A stretch of 64,000 nt of DNA from Rhizobium sp. Root483D2 (GTDB taxonomy: Bacteria > Pseudomonadota > Alphaproteobacteria > Rhizobiales > Rhizobiaceae). The DNA lies in the NCBI RefSeq assembly GCF_001426685.1, contig NZ_LMFB01000019.1, positions 333,958-397,957 of the forward strand, written 5' to 3'. The position numbers were made by a program, and so were the translations under genes. The notes below the pieces were generated by a model. That model did not search any database and was not told where the DNA came from. It saw only the letters and a program-made list of their open reading frames with translations. This document shows, one piece after another, positions 17,143 through 25,964 of this stretch. Every line of letters starts with the position of its first letter. Positions within the stretch are counted from its first letter, which is position 1.

Positions 17143-18581
17143 TGAAGCGGAATAGAAAAGTCAAAATCCTCGCAACGCTCGGACCGGCATCGGGCGAAGA
17201 AGAGATGATCCAGAAGCTGCACGAGGCGGGGGCTGATCTTTTCCGGATCAACATGAGCCATGCCAGCCACGACATGATGCGCACGCTGATCAAGCGCATC
17301 CGCAATGTCGAGGCGCGCTGCGGCCGCCCGATCGGCATTCTCGCCGACCTTCAGGGCCCGAAGCTGCGCGTCGGCAAATTCGCCGCCGGCAAGGTCGATC
17401 TGGTTCCCGGCCAGACCTTCACCCTCGACAACAAGGACGAGCCCGGCGATGCGACGCGCGTCTTCCTGCCGCACCCGGAAATCCTTGAATCGGTCAAGGC
17501 CGGTCACCGCCTGCTGATTGACGACGGCAAGCTGCATCTGCGCGCCGATGCGTCCGATGGCAAGAGCATCGTCTGCACGGTGATCGCCGGCACCAAGATT
17601 TCCGACCGCAAGGGCGTAAGCCTTCCCGATACGCTGCTGAGCGTCGGTGCGTTGACCGAAAAGGACCGTGCCGATCTTGATGCGGTTCTCGAAACGGAAG
17701 ATGTCGATTGGGTCGCGCTGTCGTTCATTCAGCGTCCGGAAGACCTGTCCGAAGTGCGCAAGATCTCGCGCGGCCGTGTCGGCCTGATGTCGAAGATCGA
17801 AAAGCCGCAGGCGATCGAGCGTATCGACGAGATCATCGAGCTTTCCGATGCGCTGATGGTTGCCCGTGGCGACCTGGGCGTGGAAATGCCGCTCGAGGCC
17901 GTTCCTGGCTTGCAGAAGCAGTTGATCCGCGCCTCCCGCCGCGCCGGCAAGCCGGTCGTGGTCGCCACGCAGATGCTGGAATCGATGATTTCGGCGCCGG
18001 TGCCGACCCGCGCCGAAGTGTCCGACGTTGCGACCGCCGTGTTCGAAGGCGCTGACGCGATCATGCTGTCAGCCGAATCCGCTTCGGGTGACTATCCGGT
18101 GGAAGCGGTTGCGACGATGGCGTCGATTGCCAGCAAGATCGAAACCGATCCGCATTATCCCGGCATCATCTACGCGCAGCGCACGCCGCCTGAGGCTACC
18201 GGTGCCGACGCGATTTCGCTGGCTGCCCACCAGATCGCCGAGACGCTCAAGCTTTCGGCCATCGTCTGTTACACGTCGTCGGGCACCACGGGCCTGCGCA
18301 CCGCGCGTGAGCGTCCGCAGGTTCCGATCCTGGCGCTTTCCCCGGTCATCCAGACGGCCCGCCGTCTCTCCGTCGTCTGGGGCCTGCATTGCGTGGTCAC
18401 CTCCGATGCGACCGATCTCGACGACATGGTCAACCGCGCGTGCCGAATCGTTGCTTCCGAAGGCTTCGGCAAACCCGGCGACCGGGTCATCATCTCGGCC
18501 GGCGTGCCGCTGGGAACACCGGGCGCCACCAACATGCTGCGGATCGCCTATATCGGCTCGGATGGCCTGAGCGGCGTCTGA
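17142..18581 (+). CDS. pyk: Pyruvate kinase
   Basis: Makes pyruvate and ATP from phosphoenolpyruvate and ADP, the last step of lower glycolysis and the Entner-Doudoroff route. At 479 aa it is full length. Signature pieces are all present: KILATLGPAS at the start, ADLQGPKLRVG, the MSKIEKPQAIERIDEII catalytic Lys/Glu motif, MVARGDLGVEMP, VATQMLESM, and AVFEGADAIMLSAESASGDYP. The C-terminal allosteric domain is complete. The start at 17142 gives the correct N-terminus and overlaps the DUF1036 stop. A strong hairpin terminator follows. Confidence 0.97.
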   Translation: MKRNRKVKILATLGPASGEEEMIQKLHEAGADLFRINMSHASHDMMRTLIKRIRNVEARCGRPIGILADLQGPKLRVGKFAAGKVDLVPGQTFTLDNKDEPGDATRVFLPHPEILESVKAGHRLLIDDGKLHLRADASDGKSIVCTVIAGTKISDRKGVSLPDTLLSVGALTEKDRADLDAVLETEDVDWVALSFIQRPEDLSEVRKISRGRVGLMSKIEKPQAIERIDEIIELSDALMVARGDLGVEMPLEAVPGLQKQLIRASRRAGKPVVVATQMLESMISAPVPTRAEVSDVATAVFEGADAIMLSAESASGDYPVEAVATMASIASKIETDPHYPGIIYAQRTPPEATGADAISLAAHQIAETLKLSAIVCYTSSGTTGLRTARERPQVPILALSPVIQTARRLSVVWGLHCVVTSDATDLDDMVNRACRIVASEGFGKPGDRVIISAGVPLGTPGATNMLRIAYIGSDGLSGV

Positions 18582-18600
18582 CGTTTGTCCCGTATTCATG

Positions 18601-18633
18601 AAAAAAACCGCCGGAGCGATCCGGCGGTTTTTT
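18601..18633. terminator. Terminator after pyk
   Basis: ACCGCCGG and CCGGCGGT form the stem, with an A run before and TTTTTT after it, 20 bp past the pyk stop codon. It can act in both directions and so may also serve the convergent gene ending at 18652. Confidence 0.88.
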
Positions 18634-18651
18634 GTTTCGCGGCCTATCCGG

Positions 18652-19371
18652 TCAGATGGTGATGCTGATGGGGATCGCGGCCGTGACCCCGGCGGGAGAG
18701 CCGCTGCCGAGCGCGCTCTTCACGCCCTGGATTGCCTGGGTCAGGCTTTCGCCGGATGTCTGTGCGTCTGTAATGGTATTCTGGTCGGCATTCTTTTGCG
18801 CGCGCAGACGGCGCAGCGCCTCTTCGAGCAGCGCCTTGATCTCCTGCGCCACGGCCTTGAATTCCTCAAGCGTCCTGCGGTCATCGGCGGAGAGGGTCTT
18901 TTGATCGGTGCCGTCCGCCATCATGTCCTGATAGGCCTTCTGGGCAAAAGACGTTTCATCTTCGCCGCTGCCGGCCGTATCGGCTATTTGCGCATCGGTT
19001 TGCCCGGCAAGCGTTGTTTGCGCCTCTGTGGGGCCGGACGCTGCTGCACCGGTGTTTGATCCGGCGTGCACTGCCGCAGCAAAATCCTTGGCTGCCGCGC
19101 CCACTTCGCGGGCCAGGTGGCCAGCCTGCCGGGCCAGCACTTCCGGATCGAAATTCCAGCGGCGCAGATAGTCCAGCCGGGTCTTGGCGTCCTCAAGTCT
19201 TTGCTTGGCGCGTGCCTTGATGCTGTCTGCATCCGCTTCGGCGGTGGTTTTCAAGAAGTCGAGTGCGCGGTCCCGCAGGCTTTGTGGATCGCTAGCCACT
19301 CCACCCGGCGCAGTTCCCGCCGCTGTCGTGGTGCGGAAGGGATAGGTGGTGGCAATGCTGCCAACTTGCAT
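18652..19371 (-). CDS. Hypothetical protein with helical, coiled-coil-like segments
   Basis: A 239-aa protein I do not recognise. It begins MQVGSIATTYPF with GGAGG at a good distance upstream. From about residue 35 it is rich in charged residues with heptad-like spacing (DSIKARAKQRLEDAKTRL, then LARQAGHLAREVGAAAKDF), followed by a Ser/Thr/Gly/Ala-rich linker and a second charged helix (FKAVAQEIKALLEEALRRL). There is no signal peptide or membrane segment and no catalytic motif. The C-terminus is Gly/Ala/Ile-rich. The mix of low-complexity ends and helices could suit an exported or structural protein, but no function can be assigned. Confidence 0.75.
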   Translation of the reverse strand: MQVGSIATTYPFRTTTAAGTAPGGVASDPQSLRDRALDFLKTTAEADADSIKARAKQRLEDAKTRLDYLRRWNFDPEVLARQAGHLAREVGAAAKDFAAAVHAGSNTGAAASGPTEAQTTLAGQTDAQIADTAGSGEDETSFAQKAYQDMMADGTDQKTLSADDRRTLEEFKAVAQEIKALLEEALRRLRAQKNADQNTITDAQTSGESLTQAIQGVKSALGSGSPAGVTAAIPISITI

Positions 19372-19446
19372 GAATGGCCTCCGGATTGAGGCCGCAACGT
19401 GCAATCGCCAGCTTGCATGGGGCTGGCGGCAAGGTGTTCCATTGCG

Positions 19447-20469
19447 CTAGTCGACGACGGTGATACGGGCCTGCGCCTTGGCCGCCAGCGCATTGAGGTC
19501 ACGCTTCTTGCCCGCCAGCGATTCGATGGCTGAAATTGCCAGGTCGGTGACGATGTAATCCGGCTTGTGGCCGAGATTGTGAATACGCAGCAAGGTCGAT
19601 CCCGTGATGGCCTCGTGCAGTTGGCGCGAGTGGATCTCCGGCAGGACGACGCGGTCGGCATCGCCGGTGATGATCACGGTCGGGGCCTTGATTTCCTTGT
19701 AACGCGGCGCGACCCGCTTCACGTATTCCAGCAGATTGGCGATATCGATGGCGTTGTTGCGAAAGGCGGCCGGTCTGATCGCCAGATAGGCGGCGGTGTT
19801 TTCGATATAGCTGTCGGGGCGCGGATTGGGCGCAAAGACGTATTTGGTTGCCTTGTCGATCGAGACAAGGCCGATCGGCGGCGCCACCAGAGTGGCAAAC
19901 AGCCAGCCGAGCACCGGCGTTTTGGTGATGCCGTAATACCATTCGATGCCGCCCGGCCAGGGATGCGTGGCGGGGGATAAAAACAGGAGGCCTGCCACCA
20001 TGTCCTTGTGGTTCAATGCGAAGGTAGCCGCGATGGCGCCGCCGAAGGAATGGCTGATGATGATGGCTTTCTTGATGCCGCGTTTTTTCATCAGGGCGGC
20101 GATCGCATCGGCCTGACCGTCGGGATAGGCATTTTGCGGGCCGCCGCGATCGGAAAAGCCCAATCCGGGACGGTCGAGAAAGAGCATATCGGCGCGGCCT
20201 TCGAGCTTGCTCCTGAAGGCGACCATCGGGTCGCGCAGGTTGGCGCTTGCGCCATGGATGAAGACCAGGGTGGGAAGATCGGCGTTCTTCGGGCGGGGCA
20301 CGTAGACGCTGTTCATCTTGTAGCCGCCGACATCGATCCGCTCGCCGCTATTGGGATTGTCGCGCTCGAAGGCGGATGCCTGGTAGGCGCTGAAACCAAA
20401 CCCTGTGACGAGGACGGCGAGAAACAGGGATGCAAAGACCAGCATGACTTTCCTGAAAACAAACTTCAT
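19447..20469 (-). CDS. Alpha/beta hydrolase with N-terminal membrane anchor
   Basis: A 340-aa hydrolase. Residues about 8-30 are hydrophobic (VMLVFASLFLAVLVTGFGF) and act as a membrane anchor or uncleaved signal. The fold motifs follow in order: FIHGASANLRDP (oxyanion region), SHSFGG nucleophile elbow with Ser about residue 142, ITGDADRVV (acid) and NLGHKPDY (catalytic His). It probably hydrolyses an ester or amide near the membrane; the substrate is unknown. The ATG at 20469 is preferred over an adjoining TTG. It is on the same strand as the TPR gene that ends about 95 bp away on the 5' side. Confidence 0.88.
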   Translation of the reverse strand: MKFVFRKVMLVFASLFLAVLVTGFGFSAYQASAFERDNPNSGERIDVGGYKMNSVYVPRPKNADLPTLVFIHGASANLRDPMVAFRSKLEGRADMLFLDRPGLGFSDRGGPQNAYPDGQADAIAALMKKRGIKKAIIISHSFGGAIAATFALNHKDMVAGLLFLSPATHPWPGGIEWYYGITKTPVLGWLFATLVAPPIGLVSIDKATKYVFAPNPRPDSYIENTAAYLAIRPAAFRNNAIDIANLLEYVKRVAPRYKEIKAPTVIITGDADRVVLPEIHSRQLHEAITGSTLLRIHNLGHKPDYIVTDLAISAIESLAGKKRDLNALAAKAQARITVVD

Positions 20470-20564
20470 CAATCACTCTTCTTCGCGCAGGCCGATCGGC
20501 CGGATGGCTCGGTTATCGTCCGATACGAAGATGAGGGCGCTGCGGTTTCGCGTGGAAGGCGGAA

Positions 20565-21170
20565 TTATGTGCGGTTGCCGGCAAGTTTTTCTTCAAGCGT
20601 GCCAAGCTGTTCCTGCGCCTTGCGGTCGGCGGGATAGATATCGAGGAACTGTTCCCAGGCGCGCAGCGCCAGTTCATCCTGTCCGGATGATGTGAGGATG
20701 GCGGCCATGCCGGCAAGCGCGCCGAAATGGCGAGGCTCGATCGCCAGCACGCGGTTGATGTCGGACATGGACTTGCGGTAGTTGCCCATCTGGTAATGCA
20801 GCGTTGCCCGCTGGTTCCAGCCTTCGACATAGCTTGGCGACAGGGCGATGACCTGGTCGAGAATATCGAGCGCTGCGGCCTGCTTGTTTGTTTCGACAGC
20901 CTTGGCAGCCCATTGCATCAGGAGATTGGTGGTGGCGCTGCCGGATTCCTGCCACTCCACACGGATCCGGTTGGAAATCTCGCGTGCCTTGTCCTGATCG
21001 CGTTCCCGCTTCAGTTCGGTAAAGAGTGTGTCGATCCGCTGCTTGGGCGTCGTCAATTCAGACGTGACCGAGGCCTGAGCCGCGTCAGCGGCGAGGGCGG
21101 GCAGGGTGCCGGCGGCAGATGCGGCCAGCAAGCCAGCGAGAATCAAAGATGAAGACATGAGTTTAACCAT
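20565..21170 (-). CDS. Exported tetratricopeptide-repeat protein
   Basis: A 201-aa protein with a signal peptide (SSSLILAGLLAASAAGTLPALA, cut near ADA) and three or more TPR-like helix pairs between about residues 85 and 190 (AALDILDQVIALSPSYVEGW, NYRKSMSDINRVLAIEPRHF, ELALRAWEQFLDIYPADRKA). It should act as a periplasmic protein-binding scaffold. The start at 21170 lacks a clear ribosome site; an in-frame ATG at 21158 is possible. It is upstream of the hydrolase gene and may be cotranscribed with it. Confidence 0.85.
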   Translation of the reverse strand: MVKLMSSSLILAGLLAASAAGTLPALAADAAQASVTSELTTPKQRIDTLFTELKRERDQDKAREISNRIRVEWQESGSATTNLLMQWAAKAVETNKQAAALDILDQVIALSPSYVEGWNQRATLHYQMGNYRKSMSDINRVLAIEPRHFGALAGMAAILTSSGQDELALRAWEQFLDIYPADRKAQEQLGTLEEKLAGNRT

Positions 21171-21333
21171 GGCAGATAAGGTAGCCTGCCATGGCCGAAG
21201 ATCAAATCAAATTTGAGACATCAAACCGATGAACCGTTTGGGAAGCCTGCTGTGTTGCAAGCAAGCGTCCGCGAGCGCACTCGATCCATGCGTTGCCGTT
21301 CCGAAAGCACAGACTTCCGGCGCGCACGATGGA

Positions 21334-21459
21334 TCAGCCCTGACGGGCCTTGAAGCGCGGGTTCAGCTTGTTGATGATGTAGACGCGACCCTTGCGGCGA
21401 ACCAGACGGTTTTCGCGGTGACGGGCCTTCAGCGACTTAAGCGAATTTTTGATCTTCAT
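21334..21459 (-). CDS. rpmJ: 50S ribosomal protein L36
   Basis: A 41-aa basic protein beginning [14 protein letters not shown] and ending NPRFKARQG. It is the longer, Cys-free form of L36 (YkgO-like), lacking the zinc-binding Cys/His set of the short type. It is a structural part of the large ribosomal subunit. The gene is single, on the minus strand, with AT-rich sequence upstream. Confidence 0.93.
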   Translation of the reverse strand: MKIKNSLKSLKARHRENRLVRRKGRVYIINKLNPRFKARQG

Positions 21460-21642
21460 TTTTCTGATCCGCAGTTTCGGCGAATTGAATTCGCCGGTCT
21501 TTAACAATCAAAAGCGCGCTTGCAGACCGTTAAGGCCGAGCGCGCTCTTAGGGTGGCAGGCAAATAACCCGGCATCGTAAACGTGTCAACCGCAGAGAGC
21601 CTGTTTTCGCAGCGTTTGGCGGCTTTTCTGTGGGTTAAACCC

Positions 21643-22692
21643 TCAGGCAAGCCAGGTGACATGCCCCATTTTGCGCCCCGGCCGCGCTTCCGTCTTGCCA
21701 TAGAGGTGAACCAGCGTGTTGGGCTTTGCAAGCCATGCCGGCAGGTCGCCGATATCGTCGCCGATCAGGTTCTGCATCACGCAATCGGAATGGCGGGCAC
21801 CGTCCGACAGGGCCAGTCCAGTGACGGCGCGGATATGCTGCTCGAACTGCGAGACCACGCAGGCCGCCTCCGTCCAGTGGCCGGAATTGTGGACGCGCGG
21901 AGCGATCTCGTTGGCGATCAGCGTGCCGTCCGCAAGCACGAAAAACTCGACGCCGATGACGCCGACATAACCAAGCGCCGTCAGCACTGCCGTGGCGGCC
22001 AGACGGGCAGCCTCGGCCGTTGCGTCATTGATCCCGGCCGGAACGGTCGAGGTGTGGAGAATGCCCTGGCGATGGATGTTTTCGGCCGGATCGTAGCAGG
22101 CGATGGTGCCGTCGGTGCCGCGCGCGGCGATGATGGAGATTTCGCGTTCGAACGGCACGAAGCTTTCGAGAATGGCGGGAACGCCGCCAAGGGCAAGGAA
22201 TGCACCGGCGGGGTCGTCGGCTGCGCTGCGAAACACGCGCTGGCCCTTGCCGTCATAGCCGAGGCGGCGGGTTTTCAGAACACCCTGGCCCGAGAAGTCG
22301 GCGAGTGCCCGTTCCAGATCGTCCTGGCTGCCGATCGGGTGGAAGCGTGCGGTCTCAATGCCGCAGCCGTTGAGAAACTGCTTTTCGCTCACCCGGTCCT
22401 GCGACACCTCAAGCGCCCGTGGCGGCGGATAGACGGGGAGGGTTAGCGACAAACGCTCGGCGGCATCGACGGGAACGTTTTCGAACTCGTAGGTGACGAC
22501 GTCACATTCGCCGGCAAGCCGTTCCAGAGCGGCTGCGTCATCATAGGCGGCGACGATCTGGCTATTGGCGACCTGTGCTGCCGGACAGTCGATCTGCGGC
22601 TCCAGAATGACGGTGCGGAAATTCAGCCGGGCTGCCGCCATGGCCAGCATGCGGCCGAGCTGGCCGCCGCCGATGATGCCGATCGTTCTCAT
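21643..22692 (-). CDS. purK: N5-carboxyaminoimidazole ribonucleotide synthase
   Basis: An ATP-grasp enzyme of purine synthesis that carboxylates AIR with bicarbonate to give N5-CAIR, the substrate of PurE. At 349 aa it is normal length. It starts [17 protein letters not shown], shows the ATP-grasp pieces [15 protein letters not shown] and [15 protein letters not shown], and the catalytic metal region [29 protein letters not shown]. Its ATG overlaps the purE stop (ATGA), so the two enzymes of the step are coupled. Confidence 0.97.
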   Translation of the reverse strand: MRTIGIIGGGQLGRMLAMAAARLNFRTVILEPQIDCPAAQVANSQIVAAYDDAAALERLAGECDVVTYEFENVPVDAAERLSLTLPVYPPPRALEVSQDRVSEKQFLNGCGIETARFHPIGSQDDLERALADFSGQGVLKTRRLGYDGKGQRVFRSAADDPAGAFLALGGVPAILESFVPFEREISIIAARGTDGTIACYDPAENIHRQGILHTSTVPAGINDATAEAARLAATAVLTALGYVGVIGVEFFVLADGTLIANEIAPRVHNSGHWTEAACVVSQFEQHIRAVTGLALSDGARHSDCVMQNLIGDDIGDLPAWLAKPNTLVHLYGKTEARPGRKMGHVTWLA

Positions 22693-23189
22693 GCCTGGTC
22701 CACGGGATATTCGGCGACCGCCGCACTTTGCTGTTCGCGCCAGTCGTCCAGCCGGTCGGCAAGGTCGGGGTCACTCAGCGCCAGAACGGCGGCAGCAAGA
22801 AGGGCGGCATTGATGGCGCCAGCGCGGCCGATTGCCAATGTGCCGACGGGAATGCCGGCCGGCATCTGGACGATGGAGAGAAGGCTGTCCTGACCGGAAA
22901 GGGCCTTGGATTGGACAGGAACGCCGAATACCGGAAGGGCCGTCATCGCAGCCGTCATGCCGGGCAGATGGGCCGCACCGCCTGCACCAGCAATGATCAC
23001 CTTGAAACCCTCGTCGCGCGCGCCCCTGGCAAAATTGATCAGCCTATCGACCGTGCGATGTGCCGAAACGATACGGGCGTCATAGGCGATATCGAGGGCG
23101 TCGAGCGTGTCGGCGGCATTCTTCATGGTTTCCCAGTCGGACTGGCTGCCCATGATGATGGCGACGGGCGGGGTTGCTGCTTTCGTCAC
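22689..23189 (-). CDS. purE: N5-carboxyaminoimidazole ribonucleotide mutase
   Basis: A 166-aa class I PurE that moves the carboxyl group of N5-CAIR to give CAIR. The motifs are [12 protein letters not shown] at the N-terminus, [10 protein letters not shown] with the active-site His, and the [11 protein letters not shown] loop. It is the first gene of purE-purK, which together replace the direct CO2-using enzyme. Confidence 0.97.
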   Translation of the reverse strand: MTKAATPPVAIIMGSQSDWETMKNAADTLDALDIAYDARIVSAHRTVDRLINFARGARDEGFKVIIAGAGGAAHLPGMTAAMTALPVFGVPVQSKALSGQDSLLSIVQMPAGIPVGTLAIGRAGAINAALLAAAVLALSDPDLADRLDDWREQQSAAVAEYPVDQA

Positions 23190-23268
23190 GTTGTTCGTTC
23201 CGCTTGGTTCAAGGCCGAAGGTCCGGCCGGAGCGTTCTCAGCATGTCCTTATCCGGACACGCACGGGT

Positions 23269-23472
23269 TCAGGCGATGATATCGGGAATGATCATGTCTT
23301 CGATCTTGGTGATCTTGTCCTTGATGACCAGTTTCTTCTTCTTCATCCGCTGGATGCGCAGGGCATCGCAGCCCGTCTGGATCATAGCGTTGATCGCAAC
23401 ATCATAGTCTTCATGTTCCTGCCTCAGCCGCGCTACGCTCAGTCTGAGTTCGGCCTGATCCTGATCTGGCAT
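23269..23472 (-). CDS. DUF465 (YdcH-like) small protein
   Basis: A 67-aa protein with the DUF465 pattern: a charged helix (ELRLSVARLRQEHEDYDVAINAM), a turn and a Lys-rich second helix (RIQRMKKKKLVIKDKITKIEDMI). It probably forms a helical hairpin. The function is unknown. The start at 23472 has GGGGAA upstream. It lies upstream of purE on the same strand and is divergent from a second DUF465 gene. Confidence 0.85.
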   Translation of the reverse strand: MPDQDQAELRLSVARLRQEHEDYDVAINAMIQTGCDALRIQRMKKKKLVIKDKITKIEDMIIPDIIA

Positions 23473-23649
23473 GCAATGTTCCCCATAAATCGAGCGTCGC
23501 TCTAGCACAGAATTGTTGGTAACGGGAAGTTATCCTTCGCCATGAATTCGCCTTCGACAAATGAAAAATAGCATGGCACACTATCTCGGTTAATACGTGG
23601 AAACCCGGCATTTACCGATCGGGTGCAAGCAAAAGGAAGGGACTGCCAC

Positions 23650-23823
23650 ATGACAATTGAGGCTCATCTTGCAACGCTTGAGAAAAAACATGGTGTTTTG
23701 GAGCAGGAGCTCCACTCGGCCCTGACCCAGCCGTCTGTCCAGGATCAGCACATTGCTGACATTAAGCGCCGCAAGCTGCGCTTGAAGGACGAAATCGAGA
23801 AGATTCGCTCTTCAACTCACTGA
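23650..23823 (+). CDS. DUF465 (YdcH-like) small protein
   Basis: A 57-aa protein, MTIEAHLATLEKKHGVLEQ then IADIKRRKLRLKDEIEKI, the typical short form of DUF465. AAGGAAGGG lies upstream of the ATG at a slightly long distance. It is divergent from a paralogue at 23269-23472, with a 177-bp gap between them. The function of the family is not known. Confidence 0.88.
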   Translation: MTIEAHLATLEKKHGVLEQELHSALTQPSVQDQHIADIKRRKLRLKDEIEKIRSSTH

Positions 23824-24027
23824 TAAGCTAAGACAATCTCATTCATCGGGAGACTTTTGTTCCAGCGCATCTATTGACCACCGGATAGCCAAAGCGAATT
23901 TTGAAGGCCGGGTTCAAGGCGTTGTCGATAAGCGGAGTTGGCTGGCGCGGACATGACGTTCGCCAAAACTCCGCAGGTTTTAGTCTCCCGATGTCTGGCC
24001 CTCTGAACGTCCTGGGCCTCAAATCCT
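23824..24027. other. Gene-free gap before the ArsR gene
   Basis: About 200 bp downstream of the short DUF465 gene. Short open frames exist on the minus strand but they have no family resemblance or ribosome site. No convincing hairpin or promoter was seen. Confidence 0.5.
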
Positions 24028-24288
24028 TCATGACCAAAACTGATCCAGCCAGAGATTGACCCGGTCAAAGCCCGGTTTGTTGATCGCATAAATCCGTTTC
24101 GTGCCGCTGGCGGAGACGGAGACCAGATTTGAATCCAGCAAGGCCTTCAGATGCTGCGATACGGCAGGACGGCTGATTGGCAATCCCTCGGCAAGTTCAT
24201 TGACCGTGCGCGGCGCGCGCCGCAATTCCTCCAGCAGATACCGCCGGTTCGGGTCAGAGATCGCATCGAAAGGATCAGCGTTGGACAT
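24028..24288 (-). CDS. ArsR-type helix-turn-helix regulator
   Basis: An 86-aa winged-helix protein: DPFDAISDPNRRYLLEELRRAPRTVNELAEGLPISRPAVSQHLKALLDSN covers the DNA-binding part, followed by the wing LVSVSASGTKRIYAI. No Cys is present, so it does not sense metals through the usual ArsR cysteines. Small members of this kind often sit with an SRPBCC-domain gene; none is intact here. Its target is unknown. Confidence 0.87.
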   Translation of the reverse strand: MSNADPFDAISDPNRRYLLEELRRAPRTVNELAEGLPISRPAVSQHLKALLDSNLVSVSASGTKRIYAINKPGFDRVNLWLDQFWS

Positions 24289-24418
24289 GGGCGAAAGCTA
24301 GGAGAATTCGCAGCGTCCGGCAAGCGGAATTGTGCAGTGCAGTATGGAATTTTACATCATTTGTGCAATTTTAGCGCGCATTTTTGATCATTTTGAGGAG
24401 CGATCCGGCGCCGGATAA

Positions 24419-25198
24419 TCATGATCCTGCAGCCAGCGCGATAATTCCGTCATAGACAAGCTTCGACCCGGCCAGGAACGCCATCGTATACATGAACGGA
24501 TAAAACACCTGCGGCTGCATGCGCCGGACCACCCAGGCCCCGGCCAGGGTTGCCAGCATTGCAAGCGGAAACAGCGTCAGGGATGTGGTCAGATTGCTGA
24601 GATCGAGCTGTCCGAGCGCGAAATAGGGAATGAGCTTGACGGCGTTGAGGATGGCGAAGAACCGCACGATCGTGCCGGTATATTCGCGCGGCGGCAGTTT
24701 TAGCGGCAATGTGTAGATCTGGAAGGGCGGGCCGCCGGCATGGGCGACGAAGCTGCCGTAGCCGGCAAGGCCGCCGAAGAATGTTGCCTGAACCGGCCGC
24801 TGCGGCTTGGCGGGTGTGACGACGCCCTGGCGCGCACGCCAGAGATTATAGACGTAGCGCAGCACGAAGAGAACGGTGATCGCGCCGATGATCAATCTCA
24901 GCGCATCGCGCGGGACGTAAGCCGCCGTGGCCCAGCCGATGGCAATGCCGATGAGGGCGCCGGGCAACAGGATCTTCAGCGTCGTCATGTCGCCATGCTT
25001 TCGCCATGTCCAGAGCGCCACCAGATCCATGGCGATCAGGATTGGCAAAAGCAGGGCTGCCGCCTGCACCGGCGAGACCGCGAGCGATAGAAGCGGCACG
25101 CCCATCAGAGAAAGCGCTTCGCCCATGCCGCCTTTGGCAAAGCCGACGAGCAGGACCGCCGGAATGGCGATGGCATAGAATTCAAAATCGGGAAGCAT
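24419..25198 (-). CDS. TauE/SafE family membrane permease
   Basis: A 259-aa protein with about eight hydrophobic segments and the family starting pattern AIPAVLLVGFAKGGMGEALSLMGVPLLSL (two-repeat DUF81 fold). Loop GGLAGYGSFVAHAGGPPFQIY marks the second repeat. Members export or import sulfonates and other small anions. There is no linked substrate gene, so the cargo is not known. Confidence 0.9.
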   Translation of the reverse strand: MLPDFEFYAIAIPAVLLVGFAKGGMGEALSLMGVPLLSLAVSPVQAAALLLPILIAMDLVALWTWRKHGDMTTLKILLPGALIGIAIGWATAAYVPRDALRLIIGAITVLFVLRYVYNLWRARQGVVTPAKPQRPVQATFFGGLAGYGSFVAHAGGPPFQIYTLPLKLPPREYTGTIVRFFAILNAVKLIPYFALGQLDLSNLTTSLTLFPLAMLATLAGAWVVRRMQPQVFYPFMYTMAFLAGSKLVYDGIIALAAGS

Positions 25199-25301
25199 GG
25201 GTATCGGTTGATCCTTTTGCCGCTAGGGTCTATCGCTTTTGCAGATCGAAATCGAGTAGGTGTGATGCGCGGCCGCGCATTTCACCGGAACAAGAGACAT
25301 T

Positions 25302-25955
25302 ATGAGCAATACAGACAATCGCTGCCGCCTGGTCCTGATCGTGCCGGATATCGCCGATGTGGACAGCCGCGCGAAAATTCTAAGCGGTGCGCTGCGCGGC
25401 GGCGATGTGGCCTCGGTGATCGTGCCGCAATACGGGCTGGACGATCAGACCTTCCAGAAACATGCCGAAATCCTGGTGCCGCTGATCCAGGGCGCGGGGG
25501 CTGCGGCCCTGGTTGCGGGCGATACGCGGGTTGCGGGCCGGGCCAAGGCCGATGGCCTGCATGTAACCGGCAACGCGGCCGACCTTTCGGAGGCGATGGA
25601 AAAATTTTCCCCCAAGCTGATCGTCGGCGGCGGCAATGCCACCGATCGTCATCATGCGCTGGAGATGGGTGAAATCCGCCCGGATTATGTGTTTTTTGGC
25701 AAGGTCGATGGCGATATCAAGCCGGAAGCGCATCCGAAGAACGTGGCGCTGGCCGAGTGGTGGGCCTCGATGATCGAAATTCCCTGCATCGTCATGGGTG
25801 GTACCGATCCGGAATCGGTGCTGACCGTTGCCGAGAGCGGAGCCGAGTTCGTCGCCCTGCGTCTCGCGGTGTTTGCGGAGCCGGAACAGGCGCCTGCGAT
25901 CGTTGCGAGCGTCAATGCGCTTCTGGACGAAAAAGCGCCACGGTTTGAAGCTTAA
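25302..25955 (+). CDS. Thiamine-phosphate synthase-like protein
   Basis: A 217-aa TIM-barrel protein of the ThiE/TenI superfamily. The barrel phosphate-binding region is GNATDRHHALEMGEIRPDYVFFGKVDGD and later IPCIVMGGTDPESV. Classical ThiE has a firm set of pyrophosphate-binding residues, and the LHVTGNAADL piece here is weaker than usual, so this may be a paralogue with another role. No other thi gene and no TPP riboswitch is nearby. It is followed by the Sel1-repeat gene after 9 bp, so the two are likely cotranscribed. Confidence 0.8.
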   Translation: MSNTDNRCRLVLIVPDIADVDSRAKILSGALRGGDVASVIVPQYGLDDQTFQKHAEILVPLIQGAGAAALVAGDTRVAGRAKADGLHVTGNAADLSEAMEKFSPKLIVGGGNATDRHHALEMGEIRPDYVFFGKVDGDIKPEAHPKNVALAEWWASMIEIPCIVMGGTDPESVLTVAESGAEFVALRLAVFAEPEQAPAIVASVNALLDEKAPRFEA

Positions 25956-25964
25956 GACATTTAC

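Noticed and set aside
23843-24089. Short minus-strand frames before the ArsR gene, thought to be a decayed SRPBCC gene
   Set aside because: The translated pieces show no SRPBCC motif and partly overlap the ArsR gene.
25199-25301. TPP riboswitch upstream of the ThiE-like gene
   Set aside because: The gap is only about 100 bp and has none of the conserved THI-box sequence.
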